Positions 7,655-16,844 of a DNA stretch of 64,000 bases are shown piece by piece. Within the stretch, counting starts at the first letter, position 1, and each line of letters opens with the position of its first letter. Origin of the DNA: Parachlamydiales bacterium (lineage in GTDB: Bacteria; Chlamydiota; Chlamydiia; Chlamydiales; JABDDJ01); contig JBAZCF010000001.1 of the NCBI GenBank assembly GCA_041671045.1, positions 372,001 through 436,000 on the forward strand, written 5' to 3'. A program made the translations under genes and the position numbers. Below the pieces are notes generated by a model. That model had not been told where the DNA came from. It saw only the letters and a list, made by a program, of their open reading frames with translations, and did no database searches.

Positions 7655-8687
7655 AATAGCCTTGTTTATACATTAATTCGGCGATGAGGATGGCGCATCC
7701 TGCAGCTCCTCTGATGGTATTGTGGGAAAGGACGACAAACTTCCAATCATACAGCGGGCATTCACGCAAGCGGCCGACAGAGACCGCCATTCCGTTGAAG
7801 GTGTTACGGTGTAGTTTGGGTTGGGGATGTCTTTCGTCCTCCAAGTAAACAACAGGTTGTGGGGGGGCCGTGGGAAGCTTCAATATTTGCGGTTCGCTTT
7901 TGAAAGAGTCCCAAGCTTTAAGGATATCATTAAAGTGCGCTTTTTTCTTTAGTTTGACTGAAACGCAAGCCAAATGTCCGTCGGAGACAGAAACACGTGT
8001 GCATTGAGCACTAAGTTTGATGGGGTAGGGTACAATCTTGTTTTTATGGAATGTCCCCAGAATTTTTAGGGGTTCTGTTTCAACTTTGTCTTCTTCCCCC
8101 CCGATAAAAGGAATGACGTTGTCTAGTATGTCTATGCTAGGAACACCGGGATATCCTGCGCCAGAAAGAGCTTGGAGGGTTACAACATGTGCCGCTTCGA
8201 TGCCCCAATGGTCTATCAAAGGTTTAAGAGCCATTGCTAAGCCAATGACGGAACAATTTGGATTGGTGACAATGGCGCCTTTACCGAAGTCTTGTTGAAA
8301 GATAAGCTGTAAATGGTCTGCGTTAATCTCGGGGATGATCAGGGGGACAGCAGGATCCATTCTGTGGTTGCGTGAATTCGAGATGACGGTGTAGCCTGCT
8401 TTTGCGAAAGACTCTTCGATTTCACCCGCGACGCTAGAGTCAAGGCCCGAAAAAACGATTTTACAAGGAAGGTTAGGTTCGCAGGGAAGGACCTCCATCT
8501 CTCCGATATTTTTTTGGAGGGGCGTTGTCATAGACCATTTCATAGCGTTTTTGTAGAGCTTTGTCGCAGAACGGTCGGAAGCGGCGAGGGAGGAGATTTC
8601 AAACCAGGGATGTGACGAAAGCATTTCGACAAACTTTTGTCCAACCATTCCTGTTGCGCCGAGAATGCCTACGGGGATTTTTTTCAT
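7641..8687 (-). CDS. asd: Aspartate-semialdehyde dehydrogenase
   Basis: A 348-residue NADPH-dependent enzyme that reduces aspartyl phosphate to aspartate semialdehyde, the branch point to threonine and to diaminopimelate/lysine. The N-terminal Rossmann motif is 'GILGATGMVGQKF', the catalytic Cys lies in 'TNPNCSVIGLAMAL', and the C-terminal active-site His region includes 'VSDGHLACVSV'. The pattern of motifs is closer to the archaeal/fungal type of the enzyme than to the E. coli type; this subtype call is from memory. It sits between the aspartokinase-homoserine dehydrogenase gene (12-base gap) and thrB (overlap). It serves both this operon and dapA/dapF elsewhere in the window. Confidence 0.93.
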   Translation of the reverse strand: MKKIPVGILGATGMVGQKFVEMLSSHPWFEISSLAASDRSATKLYKNAMKWSMTTPLQKNIGEMEVLPCEPNLPCKIVFSGLDSSVAGEIEESFAKAGYTVISNSRNHRMDPAVPLIIPEINADHLQLIFQQDFGKGAIVTNPNCSVIGLAMALKPLIDHWGIEAAHVVTLQALSGAGYPGVPSIDILDNVIPFIGGEEDKVETEPLKILGTFHKNKIVPYPIKLSAQCTRVSVSDGHLACVSVKLKKKAHFNDILKAWDSFKSEPQILKLPTAPPQPVVYLEDERHPQPKLHRNTFNGMAVSVGRLRECPLYDWKFVVLSHNTIRGAAGCAILIAELMYKQGYFDGK

Positions 8688-8699
8688 AACGGGTAGATC

Positions 8700-11171
8700 C
8701 TATATTTGTTCTAAACCTATACGTACAATATCACCGAAAATTTTGCCCGCGGTTACTGTGGCTCCTGCACCCTGCCCTTTTATAACAAGGGGGGTATCTT
8801 TATAAAAATTGGAAGTGATGGCAATGATATTGTCATTTTTAGATAGGTGGTAAAACGGGTGGTCGACTCCTAACTCTTCGAGGGAGACTTTGCCTTTTCC
8901 ATTTTCGAATTTGGCCACATAGCGCAGTACTTTGCCTGCTTGTTTTGCTTGGAGCAATTTCTCTGACATTTTGTGGTCGTAGCTTTTGAGTTTCGAATAG
9001 AATTCTGCGACGGAAGGAGCTTGTAAATATTCTTCCGGAACGATTTTTTCGATAAGGATATCACTTATTTCAAGAGGGTAGCCGCATTCTCTGGCTAGGA
9101 TAAGCAGCTTACGGGCGACATCCATGCCGTTAAGGTCATCTCTCGGATCAGGTTCTGTGAATCCCTGCTCTTGGGCGTTCTTAAGAGTTTCTGAAAAATG
9201 TGTTTCTGTAGTGAAGGTATTAAATAGAAAGCTTAAAGTACCGGATAGGATAGCTTCTATTTTAGTGACTTTATCTCCGCTCCGCACTAGTTCATCGATG
9301 GTGCTGATAATCGGTAGGCCGGCGCCCACATTGGAGCCGTAGGAGAAGTCGACACCTTTTTTTGAAGAGAGTTTATTTAACTTCTTATAGTTTTCGTAAG
9401 ATCCTGAATTGGCTTTTTTATTGGGTGTGACGATGGATATATTGGTATCCAATATATCCTCATAATGATCGGTAATATCTTGACTGGATGTACAGTCCAC
9501 AAAGACAGCATTGACGGTATTTTGGTGCTGCATTTTCTCGATGAAATGCTTAATGTGCATTTTCTCCGTAGAGTGGTCGAGAAGATCATTCCAGTTATCT
9601 AAGGGGATGCCTTGGGTATTAAAGACCATATGGGAGCTATTGGCTATGCCGATAAGGTGGATATCGAGATTGCGCTCTTCGTAATCGATTCTGGAATGAT
9701 TGTGAATATTTTCCAAGAGAGCTTTTCCGATAAGTCCTGTCCCGATAAGGAAGACATTGACCGTAGCTTTTTTAGATAAGAAAAAACCTTCATGAATAGC
9801 TCGGATGGCTTTGACTTCATCTTCCTTTTTTACTACGACTGTGATGTTCAGTTCGGAGGATCCCTGTGCAATGGCAATGATGTTGATGCCGTTTTTTCCT
9901 AGAGCGCTGAACAGTTTCCCTGCTGTACCGGTAGACATTCGCATGTTTTCGCCTACGATGGCGATGACGGAAAGGTTTTTCTCCATGATGACATCTTCGA
10001 TCATATGGGCCCGCATTTCGAGCGAGAATTCTTTCTCAATAGCTTCTTTAGCTGAATCGCCATAGGCTGCCGAAACAGCGAAGCAAATAGAATGTTCAGA
10101 TGAACCTTGTGAGATGAGGATAATGTTGATGTTCTTTTCGGCAAGGGCGCCAAAAAGGCGTTTTGCAATACCGCAAACGCCGACCATTCCCCCGCCTTGA
10201 ACAGAAAGGAGAACGACATTATCGATTGAGGAGATCCCGCAGATGGCCGCGTTATTTTTCGATGCTGTGCTGCTGATGAATGTGCCGGAAGAGGTAGGGG
10301 TGAGGCTGTTTTTTATGAGCAATGGAATGTTCTTCTCTAATGCAGGCACAATGGTCGGGGGGTGGATAACTTTAGCGCCGAAATAGGACATTTCCATGGC
10401 TTCTTTATAGCTCATTTCCGGGATAGTAAAGGCAAAAGGCTCTTTCCTTGGATCAGCGGTCATTACTCCATCCACATCCGTCCATATTTCTATGACATTT
10501 ACACCCAATGCGGCGCCAAAAATGGCAGCAGTATAATCAGACCCCCCACGTCCAAGCGTTGTTGTTTCGTTTTCCTTGGAGGATGCGATGAAGCCCGTGA
10601 TAATGTTGAGGGAGTTTGATGCTTCGAAGTATTGTCTGATATTATGGTTTGTTTTTTCGAAGTCTACTTGGCCCGCATTGAACGAGCGGTCCGTTTTAAT
10701 GAGATCCCGTGCATCTAGGTATTGTGCTTGAGGGATATCCGGGAGGGCGGCATTGTAGATGATGAAAGCGCATAGGCGTTCCCCAAAACTCATGATAAGA
10801 TCCATTGTTTTGGGAGAGAGTTCATGGATCAGGTATATGCCTTCCAGAACATTACTTAGTTCATGGAATTTCGTTTCCAAGACTTTAAGCGCCTCCGTTA
10901 AATAAGCGGGTGCTATAAGGGCGTGGGCTGCCGTCAGATGGCGCTCTACTAACTCAAGCAATGAGTTTTTATATTCTTCCTTACCGCTTGCAGCCTGTTT
11001 ACTGGCAGAGACAAGATGGTCGGTAACTCCCCCAAAAGCTGAAACGACAATTGCTACAAATGAACATTCAAGTTGAGCTGCTTTGACAATATCAATGACA
11101 CGTTTGATTCTATCGATAGAGCCAACAGAAGAGCCACCAAATTTAAGGATTTTTCGCATGTGAGTTACCAA
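8700..11171 (-). CDS. thrA: Bifunctional aspartokinase / homoserine dehydrogenase
   Basis: An 823-residue fusion catalysing the first and third steps of the aspartate-to-homoserine route. Residues about 5-290 are the aspartokinase domain ('KILKFGGSSVG', 'TTLGRGGSDYTAAIFGAAL', 'EIWTDVDGVMTADPR'). Residues about 310-465 hold two ACT regulatory units ('ALAEKNINIILISQGSSEHS', 'ALGKNGINIIAIAQGSSE'), implying allosteric control by an amino acid. Residues about 470-823 are homoserine dehydrogenase ('VFLIGTGLIGKALL', 'VTPNKKAN', 'YGSNVGAGLPII', 'LSGTLSFLFN'). The start could also be the second Met (codon at 11159), which directly precedes the conserved 'KILKFGGSS'. It is the first gene of the operon. 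Confidence 0.95.
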   Translation of the reverse strand: MVTHMRKILKFGGSSVGSIDRIKRVIDIVKAAQLECSFVAIVVSAFGGVTDHLVSASKQAASGKEEYKNSLLELVERHLTAAHALIAPAYLTEALKVLETKFHELSNVLEGIYLIHELSPKTMDLIMSFGERLCAFIIYNAALPDIPQAQYLDARDLIKTDRSFNAGQVDFEKTNHNIRQYFEASNSLNIITGFIASSKENETTTLGRGGSDYTAAIFGAALGVNVIEIWTDVDGVMTADPRKEPFAFTIPEMSYKEAMEMSYFGAKVIHPPTIVPALEKNIPLLIKNSLTPTSSGTFISSTASKNNAAICGISSIDNVVLLSVQGGGMVGVCGIAKRLFGALAEKNINIILISQGSSEHSICFAVSAAYGDSAKEAIEKEFSLEMRAHMIEDVIMEKNLSVIAIVGENMRMSTGTAGKLFSALGKNGINIIAIAQGSSELNITVVVKKEDEVKAIRAIHEGFFLSKKATVNVFLIGTGLIGKALLENIHNHSRIDYEERNLDIHLIGIANSSHMVFNTQGIPLDNWNDLLDHSTEKMHIKHFIEKMQHQNTVNAVFVDCTSSQDITDHYEDILDTNISIVTPNKKANSGSYENYKKLNKLSSKKGVDFSYGSNVGAGLPIISTIDELVRSGDKVTKIEAILSGTLSFLFNTFTTETHFSETLKNAQEQGFTEPDPRDDLNGMDVARKLLILARECGYPLEISDILIEKIVPEEYLQAPSVAEFYSKLKSYDHKMSEKLLQAKQAGKVLRYVAKFENGKGKVSLEELGVDHPFYHLSKNDNIIAITSNFYKDTPLVIKGQGAGATVTAGKIFGDIVRIGLEQI

Positions 11172-11214
11172 AGCAATAAAAAATATAAAAGAAGTTTATT
11201 GAATAATTATATTT

Positions 11215-11244
11215 GTTATAAGGAATTCATGAATGGTCTATCAA
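11215..11244 (-). promoter_or_regulatory. Candidate sigma-70-type promoter for the threonine operon
   Basis: On the minus strand TTGATA (11244-11239) is followed by 18 bases and TATAAC (11220-11215), about 43 bases before the thrA start. It is the best -35/-10 pair in the 123-base gap between aroDE and thrA. No leader peptide rich in Thr or Ile and no T-box was seen. Confidence 0.35.
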
Positions 11245-11294
11245 GTATTTTCGTTGCAAAACAAACTTAATTCATTTGTAACGCTGGATTTAGC

Positions 11295-12767
11295 CTATGC
11301 TAGGATCTTTTGCGTCTTTTTCAGCAAAATTCTTCGGCATTCTTCTATATTAAGAATATTTCCAAACCACAGCTTATATTGCCCTAGAGCTTGTTCGATG
11401 AACATTTGATAGCCGAAGACTAGTTTGCATTGTTTGCTATGAGCAAGATTTAGAAAATCGGTGTATTGGGGGCGTGTTTTAATATCCATAGCTACGGTTT
11501 TATAGAGTAGGTCTTTTTCTTTTATGGGTAGGGATTCCGGAGTGGTATTAATGATAATGTCGTATCCTGTGAGTGCGACAGAGCTTAAGTTTTCTAGGGA
11601 GCAATAATTGCAATGGAATTTTTTTGATATTTTCTCTGCTTTTTCGACAGTGCGATTGGCCACAGTGACATGAGCGCCACGTTGTAAGGCTTCATAAACA
11701 ATGGATTTGGCTGCTCCTCCGGCTCCGATGACGACAAGCTTTTTATTCCTAACAGGAATCTGGCTTTCAATAGCATTGAGTGCTCCCCTGCAGTCAGTAT
11801 TATATCCCTTATATTTTCCATTCTCAAGAACAAGCGTATTTACGGCACCGATAGCAGAAGCTTCATGATCTACTTCATCTAATAAAGGGACAATGTGTTC
11901 CTTAAGGGGCATTGTGACACTTAGGCCTTGTATAGGAAGTTGTTTTGCAAGGTGTAAAAACTTTGGTAGTTCTTCAGGAGTTAAAGCGATTTTAACGTAA
12001 ACGGCGTTGATATCGAGTTGTTTGAACAAGTGATTGTGTGTTAGGTCACTTAGGCTTTTATCTACAGGATTACCTATTAAGCAGTATATCTGTGATTGGC
12101 TGTTTAATTTGCGGTAGTTATAGCGTTCTATGAGCAGAGGGCCGCAGAGCTGGCCGGGTGCAGTGGCGGAATCTTTGCTTTCTTCAACGCACGCATATGT
12201 AAGGGGTGCGTTTAAAAAGGGAGCTATGATACGGGTGAATTGGCCATGGCTGCCCATACTAATTGCGATGATGTTAGAGTGCTCTTTAGACCAGATAGCT
12301 AATCTTAAGGCATCAAGGGGACTATTAGCCATGACAGCAATTTTGTACCAATGTGCACGGATACTGCGCATTATTTCCCAAATCGCATCAAGATTGTCGG
12401 GTGTTGATTTTGTGTTGTGGTACGAGAGGATGAGTTTGGTGTCCGGGTATTGCGTAGCAATTTTTTCAATAAAGGAGGGGGAAACATTATATTCGATATC
12501 CAAGTATTCCGGCTTGAGTTGTGCTATGCGCTCGATATCTTGTAGTCGGTTTGTTTCGGAGTGTAGGTAGTGACCGCCTTGATCTAAGTTTCTTAGGGTA
12601 AATATCATAGGAATGGAGTGTTCATTTCTTAGAGCTTCCAAAGCTTGCAGATCCAGAGTGTTAAAAAGATCAAGACGCAGTTCAATAATGTCAGCATACT
12701 GCAGTGCTAGGGATATTTGATGGCGTGCGTCGCTAAACGTGGGCCCTTTGATGGCTACACAAATCAT
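11295..12767 (-). CDS. aroDE: Bifunctional 3-dehydroquinate dehydratase / shikimate dehydrogenase
   Basis: A 490-residue fusion. Residues about 1-215 are type I dehydroquinase ('ELRLDLFN', 'MIFTLRNLDQGGHY', 'LILSYHNTKSTPD' and the Schiff-base Lys in 'WYKIAVMANSPLDALRL'). Residues about 230-490 are shikimate dehydrogenase ('YCLIGNPVDKSLSDLTHN', 'GLSVTMPLKEHI', 'AIGAVNTLV', 'GYNTDCRGAL', NADP loop 'VIGAGGAAKSIVYEAL'). The same fusion is known from Chlamydia AroDE. It is the last gene of the aro operon and overlaps the end of aroB by 35 bases. The catalytic Lys of 'TMPLKE' and the Asp of 'GYNTDC' are present. Confidence 0.93.
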   Translation of the reverse strand: MICVAIKGPTFSDARHQISLALQYADIIELRLDLFNTLDLQALEALRNEHSIPMIFTLRNLDQGGHYLHSETNRLQDIERIAQLKPEYLDIEYNVSPSFIEKIATQYPDTKLILSYHNTKSTPDNLDAIWEIMRSIRAHWYKIAVMANSPLDALRLAIWSKEHSNIIAISMGSHGQFTRIIAPFLNAPLTYACVEESKDSATAPGQLCGPLLIERYNYRKLNSQSQIYCLIGNPVDKSLSDLTHNHLFKQLDINAVYVKIALTPEELPKFLHLAKQLPIQGLSVTMPLKEHIVPLLDEVDHEASAIGAVNTLVLENGKYKGYNTDCRGALNAIESQIPVRNKKLVVIGAGGAAKSIVYEALQRGAHVTVANRTVEKAEKISKKFHCNYCSLENLSSVALTGYDIIINTTPESLPIKEKDLLYKTVAMDIKTRPQYTDFLNLAHSKQCKLVFGYQMFIEQALGQYKLWFGNILNIEECRRILLKKTQKILA

Positions 12768-13875
12768 GGATCATCCAATGTAAGGCTTTATTGATGTGAA
12801 GCAGGTCGACAGTAATGCAGAAGTCACCTTGTGAAGAGTAGGGCTTGCCGATTTCTTCGATCAATGCAAAACGGGGTGTATTTTTAATGGCCTTTTTATC
12901 CAAGGTCATGGCTTTGAATAATGCATCAAAAGATATGTGTGAAGGTAGCTTGAAAGGCAATGCATAGTCCAAGAATATTTGGTGGATTTTTTCGACAGTA
13001 TCCATGGACAAGATTCCCATCAGATGAGCCAAATAGCATTCTGTCATGATACCAATGGCTACCGCCTCTCCGTGCGGGATGGAATAATGGGTGACGGATT
13101 CGATGGCGTGGCCTACAGTATGTCCTAAATTGAGCAGATTCCTTATTCCTTTGGAATGCGGGTCTTTTTCTACAATCTCTTTTTTTATCTTACAACTTCC
13201 GTATATTGCTGTTTGAGTTGCATTGAAATCTATTGTTAGGAGCTGGCGAGGATTTTGTTTCAAAAAATCGAAATAGCCTTTGTCAGCAATCAAGGCGTGT
13301 TTGATCATTTCTGCGACGCCGTTGCGTACTTCCGATTGAGGTAAGCTGGAGAGTACTGTAGGGTCAATTAGGATTTTACGCGGTTGGTATATGCACCCTA
13401 ACATGTTTTTTCCGTAGGGTACGTTGACGCCTGTTTTACCGCCTATGCTTGCGTCGACCATCGCTAATAGTGAGGTTGGAATTAGGACGTGGGGAATGCC
13501 ACGGCAGTAGGTAGCAGCAATAAAGCCGGAAAGGTCGGTAACGACTCCACCACCTAGGGCGATGATGCAAGAATCGGCGCCGAAGCCCTGTTCAAAAAGT
13601 TGGTTTTCAATTTTCTCTTTCGTTTCGCGGTTTTTGTTTTCTTCCCCACTGGGGAAAGTCAACTGGACAGTATCCATTCCCTGAGCATTGAGGAGTTTAG
13701 TCAATTCATTTCCATATAAGGATGCTATGGTCGGGTGTGTGATCAGTGCGAAACGATGGGCCAAAGGCTTTAAAGTATGAAGCAGGGCCTTATGGTCAAA
13801 CAGTAAGCCGCAGCAAATATTGATCTCATAGGTGGGAGAGTTAACTGCTAAGGAGAGTTGGAGGTTCTGCATCAT
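12733..13875 (-). CDS. aroB: 3-dehydroquinate synthase
   Basis: The start is set at the ATG at 13875, whose bases overlap the aroC stop (ATGA arrangement); the longer open frame upstream translates to Cys/Arg-rich sequence not typical of AroB. The 380-residue product has the NAD-binding and metal motifs of the family: 'FPSGEENKNRETKE', 'ALGGGVVTDLSGFIAATYCRG', 'PTSLLAMVDASIGGKTGVN', 'RNGVAEMIKHALI', 'NLGHTVGHAIE' and 'HGEAVAIGIM'. It converts DAHP to 3-dehydroquinate. A DAHP synthase gene is not in the window. Confidence 0.94.
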   Translation of the reverse strand: MMQNLQLSLAVNSPTYEINICCGLLFDHKALLHTLKPLAHRFALITHPTIASLYGNELTKLLNAQGMDTVQLTFPSGEENKNRETKEKIENQLFEQGFGADSCIIALGGGVVTDLSGFIAATYCRGIPHVLIPTSLLAMVDASIGGKTGVNVPYGKNMLGCIYQPRKILIDPTVLSSLPQSEVRNGVAEMIKHALIADKGYFDFLKQNPRQLLTIDFNATQTAIYGSCKIKKEIVEKDPHSKGIRNLLNLGHTVGHAIESVTHYSIPHGEAVAIGIMTECYLAHLMGILSMDTVEKIHQIFLDYALPFKLPSHISFDALFKAMTLDKKAIKNTPRFALIEEIGKPYSSQGDFCITVDLLHINKALHWMIHDLCSHQRAHV

Positions 13876-14963
13876 AAACGTGAACACCTGTTTAATAGGA
13901 TAGCATCCGCAAGGACAATAGCGACCATAGCTTCTACTATAGGTACTGCGCGGATGGCAACGCAAGGATCATGGCGTGAACCGGGCGGAAGCTGAAAGGA
14001 GGCATTTTCATTAGATTTTGTCAGAGTGGGCTGTGGTATTTTTATGCTGGAGGTGGGCTTAAAAGCGACTTTTCCAATGAGGGGCATGCCTGTAGAGATC
14101 CCACCCAGAGTTCCGCCTGCATGATTTGATGTTGTGATCACCTTATCATTTTCTATTGCATAGTGGTCGTTATGATCCGATCCGTTCATGGCGGCAGCGC
14201 TAAATCCGGAGCCTATTTCAAACCCCTTAGAAGCTGGTAGGGACATCAAAGCATGGGCAAGGTTGGCTTCAAGCTTCTGATAGATGGGGTCTCCTAAACC
14301 TGCAGGGAGTGGATGTACTATAAATTCTACAATACCTCCCAGGGAATCTCCCTCTTCTTTGGCCTTTTCAAGAGCTGCAGTCATTGCTTCGACTGCTTGA
14401 CTGTCATAACAGTAAATGGGGCTTTGGTAGGTAGCTTTAATGAGGGCTTGAGTGCATCCTTGATAGGTTGCTGTCTCTATTTCGCCGATTTGTTTAACGT
14501 AAGCAGCAATGTGGATGTTGTAGTGTTGGAGGAGCTTTTTTGCTACAGCGCCTGCAGCAACGCGGCAAGCTGTTTCTCGGGCGGAGGCCCTTCCACCGCC
14601 CAGGTGGTCGAAAATTCCGTATTTTTCAAGATAGGTGAAATTAGCGTGACCTGGCCGCAGCATGTCTTTGATAGGTTCGTATTTACTGGGGTCTGCATCG
14701 TGATTAGGAATAATGATGGATAGCGGGGTGCCGGTTGTTTTTCCTTCGAAGGTACCTGAAAGGATTTCTGCTTTATCGCTCTCTTTTCTGGGAGAAGTGT
14801 AGGAAGATTTACCCGGTGCACGTAGGGCAAGGGCTTCATTGATATCATCCTCGCAAATTTCAAGACCGGCAGGGCATCCGTCGATAACGACGCCAATAGC
14901 TTTGCCGTGGGATTCGCCCCAGGTAGTAATTTTGAAAACTGTACCGAAAGAATTGCTAGCCAT
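13872..14963 (-). CDS. aroC: Chorismate synthase
   Basis: A 363-residue FMN-dependent enzyme, the last step to chorismate. Family signatures are clear: 'FGTVFKITTWGESHGKAIGVVIDGCPAGL' at the N-terminus, 'RPGHANFTYLEKYG', 'GGGRASARETACRVAAGAVA', 'ASKGFEIGSGF', 'NHAGGTLGGISTG' and 'RHDPCVAIRAVPIVEAM'. It overlaps aroK by 8 bases upstream and aroB by four bases downstream, so translation along the operon is probably coupled. Length and motifs are normal. Confidence 0.95.
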   Translation of the reverse strand: MASNSFGTVFKITTWGESHGKAIGVVIDGCPAGLEICEDDINEALALRAPGKSSYTSPRKESDKAEILSGTFEGKTTGTPLSIIIPNHDADPSKYEPIKDMLRPGHANFTYLEKYGIFDHLGGGRASARETACRVAAGAVAKKLLQHYNIHIAAYVKQIGEIETATYQGCTQALIKATYQSPIYCYDSQAVEAMTAALEKAKEEGDSLGGIVEFIVHPLPAGLGDPIYQKLEANLAHALMSLPASKGFEIGSGFSAAAMNGSDHNDHYAIENDKVITTSNHAGGTLGGISTGMPLIGKVAFKPTSSIKIPQPTLTKSNENASFQLPPGSRHDPCVAIRAVPIVEAMVAIVLADAILLNRCSRL

Positions 14964-15480
14964 TGTGGAGTGTCCTTATGATTTCAGCTACAACGTCCCC
15001 GACTGTGGGCAGGTTATTCTCTATTACAAAGTGGGCAGACTGTTCGTAAATGGGTATACGCTTTTCGATCATTGCAAGGAAAGAGATTTTAGGCTGCTCA
15101 GGATCTAAGAAGGAAGGAAGACCATTTACTTGAATTCTTTCCCAAAGAATATCAGGAGGAGTTTTTAGATAATAAACAGTTCCTAAAGAGCTTATTATCT
15201 TTTGATTGTCGGGGGAAATCAAGCTTCCTCCTCCCAGCGCAATCACACTTTGATTCACCGTATTAAGCTGCAAAATACAGCGGGACTCTAGTTGCCTGAA
15301 GAAATCTTCCCCTTCTTTCAGGCTGATAGTACGGCAGTTAGATTTATGCCCTTTTGTTCGGGCATACTCTTCCTCGATAAGATGGTCTGTATCGATGAAA
15401 TGATAGCCGAGTTCCTTTGCTAAGGCATTACCAACCGTAGTTTTACCGCTTTGATGCAGTCCGCAAAGGATAATGTTCAT
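14956..15480 (-). CDS. aroK: Shikimate kinase
   Basis: A 174-residue P-loop kinase. The Walker A motif is 'GLHQSGKTTVGNALA' (residues 7-21). 'FIDTDHLIEE' carries the shikimate-binding Asp, 'FFRQLESRCIL' the substrate Arg region, and 'ALGGGSLIS' the shikimate-binding Gly-rich turn. The lid region lies around 'LPSFLDPEQP'. It phosphorylates shikimate at O3. Its start overlaps aroA by four bases. Chlamydia usually calls this gene aroL; either name would fit. Confidence 0.93.
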   Translation of the reverse strand: MNIILCGLHQSGKTTVGNALAKELGYHFIDTDHLIEEEYARTKGHKSNCRTISLKEGEDFFRQLESRCILQLNTVNQSVIALGGGSLISPDNQKIISSLGTVYYLKTPPDILWERIQVNGLPSFLDPEQPKISFLAMIEKRIPIYEQSAHFVIENNLPTVGDVVAEIIRTLHNG

Positions 15481-16763
15481 GACACGATCTCGATTTTTGC
15501 ACCTAGAGTAGTGAAATCCTGCACAAAAGTGGGGAAGGTTTTAGCGACGCAATCAATAGGTGTGATTGTAGAAGGCTCTTCAGCTGTCATAGCTGCCACT
15601 GCTAGCGATAATGCCATACGGTGATCGTGATAAGAGTGGAGGTGGCTGCCCTTCAAGGCGGACTTTCTTATTAGAAGGCCATCGTCGGTAGGAGTGATAT
15701 CTGCTCCCATTTTCTTTAATTCGGAAGATATACACGCTAGTCGGTTGCATTCTTTATGTTTAACAACAGCAGCGTTATGGATAAGTGTCTCACCCTCGGC
15801 AAAGCAACCCACTACAGCAAGGATGGTTACTGCGTCGACAAAATCGTTGATGTCAATTTCCATTCCTTTGAGTGTGGGTCCTTTTCTTACCCAAATGGTA
15901 TGGTTCGTAGTATCGATTTCAATGGCAGCCCCCATTTTGCAGAACTGATGTATCAGTTCTTTGTCTCCTTGAGAATCCGACATGTCCAAGTTATTCAGGC
16001 GAAGTTCTGACTGCGTGATTAGGGCGGCTGCGATAGGGAAAGCTGCTGTACTGAAATCGCCTGGTACTGTGTACTCAAACCCTTTATAACGCGCTTTTCC
16101 TTCCAGCCTATAATAGTCATAGCCCTTCCTTTCATAGGGAATACCCAGCCTGTCCAGCCAGGACAGGGTGACATCGATCCAAGGCTTTTCTCCCGCTTTG
16201 CTGACAAAAATTTCGATAGGCCCCTCTGCAAATGCAGAAGCGATAATAAGGGAGGAGGCATACTGAGCGTCTTCACTTTCAATGTTTGCAGCGCCTGGAC
16301 GGATAGGTCCCTGGACAATTACAGGAGCGTGGTTGTCACCACGCATGGACGCTGTCTTAACACCTAATTGGGATAGTCCTTCTAATAGGGGAAGGATAGG
16401 GCGATAATGACGGATGGAATAGTCCCCTGTGACCACAACCGGAGAGGAGGCTAAGGCGCCCAGTGCCGTGGCAAAGCGGAAGGTGAGTCCGGAATTGCCG
16501 GCGTGGATGACATCTTCAGCATGTTTAATTTTCCCATTGGTTCCCACAACCTCAATACGGTCAGGAAAAATGTGCAGGGTAGCTCCGAAAAGGCGGCAGG
16601 CATTCACCATCGCTTCTGTATCGGGAGAAGCTAAGTAGTTATAGATGGTGCTACAGCCATCCGCAAAGGCAGCGAATAAAATAGCGCGTACAGTATGGGA
16701 TTTGGAAGGGGGAATAGTCAGTTCACCCTTTAACTTAGATTTTTGGATTCTGAAAGTGCTCAT
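15477..16763 (-). CDS. aroA: 3-phosphoshikimate 1-carboxyvinyltransferase (EPSP synthase)
   Basis: A 428-residue enzyme that adds the enolpyruvyl group of PEP to shikimate 3-phosphate. Motifs: 'LTIPPSKSHTVRAILFAAFADG' near the N-terminus (PEP/S3P-binding Lys and Ser), 'HAGNSGLTFRFATAL', 'DYSIRHYRPI', 'PGDFSTAAFPIAAALI', and 'DHRMALSLAVAAM' near the C-terminus. It is the first gene of the aro operon; the 81-base gap upstream before the DUF818-like gene should hold the promoter, but no convincing -35/-10 pair was found there. Confidence 0.95.
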   Translation of the reverse strand: MSTFRIQKSKLKGELTIPPSKSHTVRAILFAAFADGCSTIYNYLASPDTEAMVNACRLFGATLHIFPDRIEVVGTNGKIKHAEDVIHAGNSGLTFRFATALGALASSPVVVTGDYSIRHYRPILPLLEGLSQLGVKTASMRGDNHAPVIVQGPIRPGAANIESEDAQYASSLIIASAFAEGPIEIFVSKAGEKPWIDVTLSWLDRLGIPYERKGYDYYRLEGKARYKGFEYTVPGDFSTAAFPIAAALITQSELRLNNLDMSDSQGDKELIHQFCKMGAAIEIDTTNHTIWVRKGPTLKGMEIDINDFVDAVTILAVVGCFAEGETLIHNAAVVKHKECNRLACISSELKKMGADITPTDDGLLIRKSALKGSHLHSYHDHRMALSLAVAAMTAEEPSTITPIDCVAKTFPTFVQDFTTLGAKIEIVS

Positions 16764-16844
16764 ACTTCCTCCCCTAAAAGAGCGATAATATACCAGAAGA
16801 TGGATTACTTAATAAACTAGGGTGATTAGCGATGCCCGTAGATT

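Noticed and set aside
13876..13965. N-terminal extension of aroB
   Set aside because: The translation is Cys/Arg-rich, unlike any AroB start, and lies in another frame over the end of aroC. The ATG overlapping the aroC stop is preferred.
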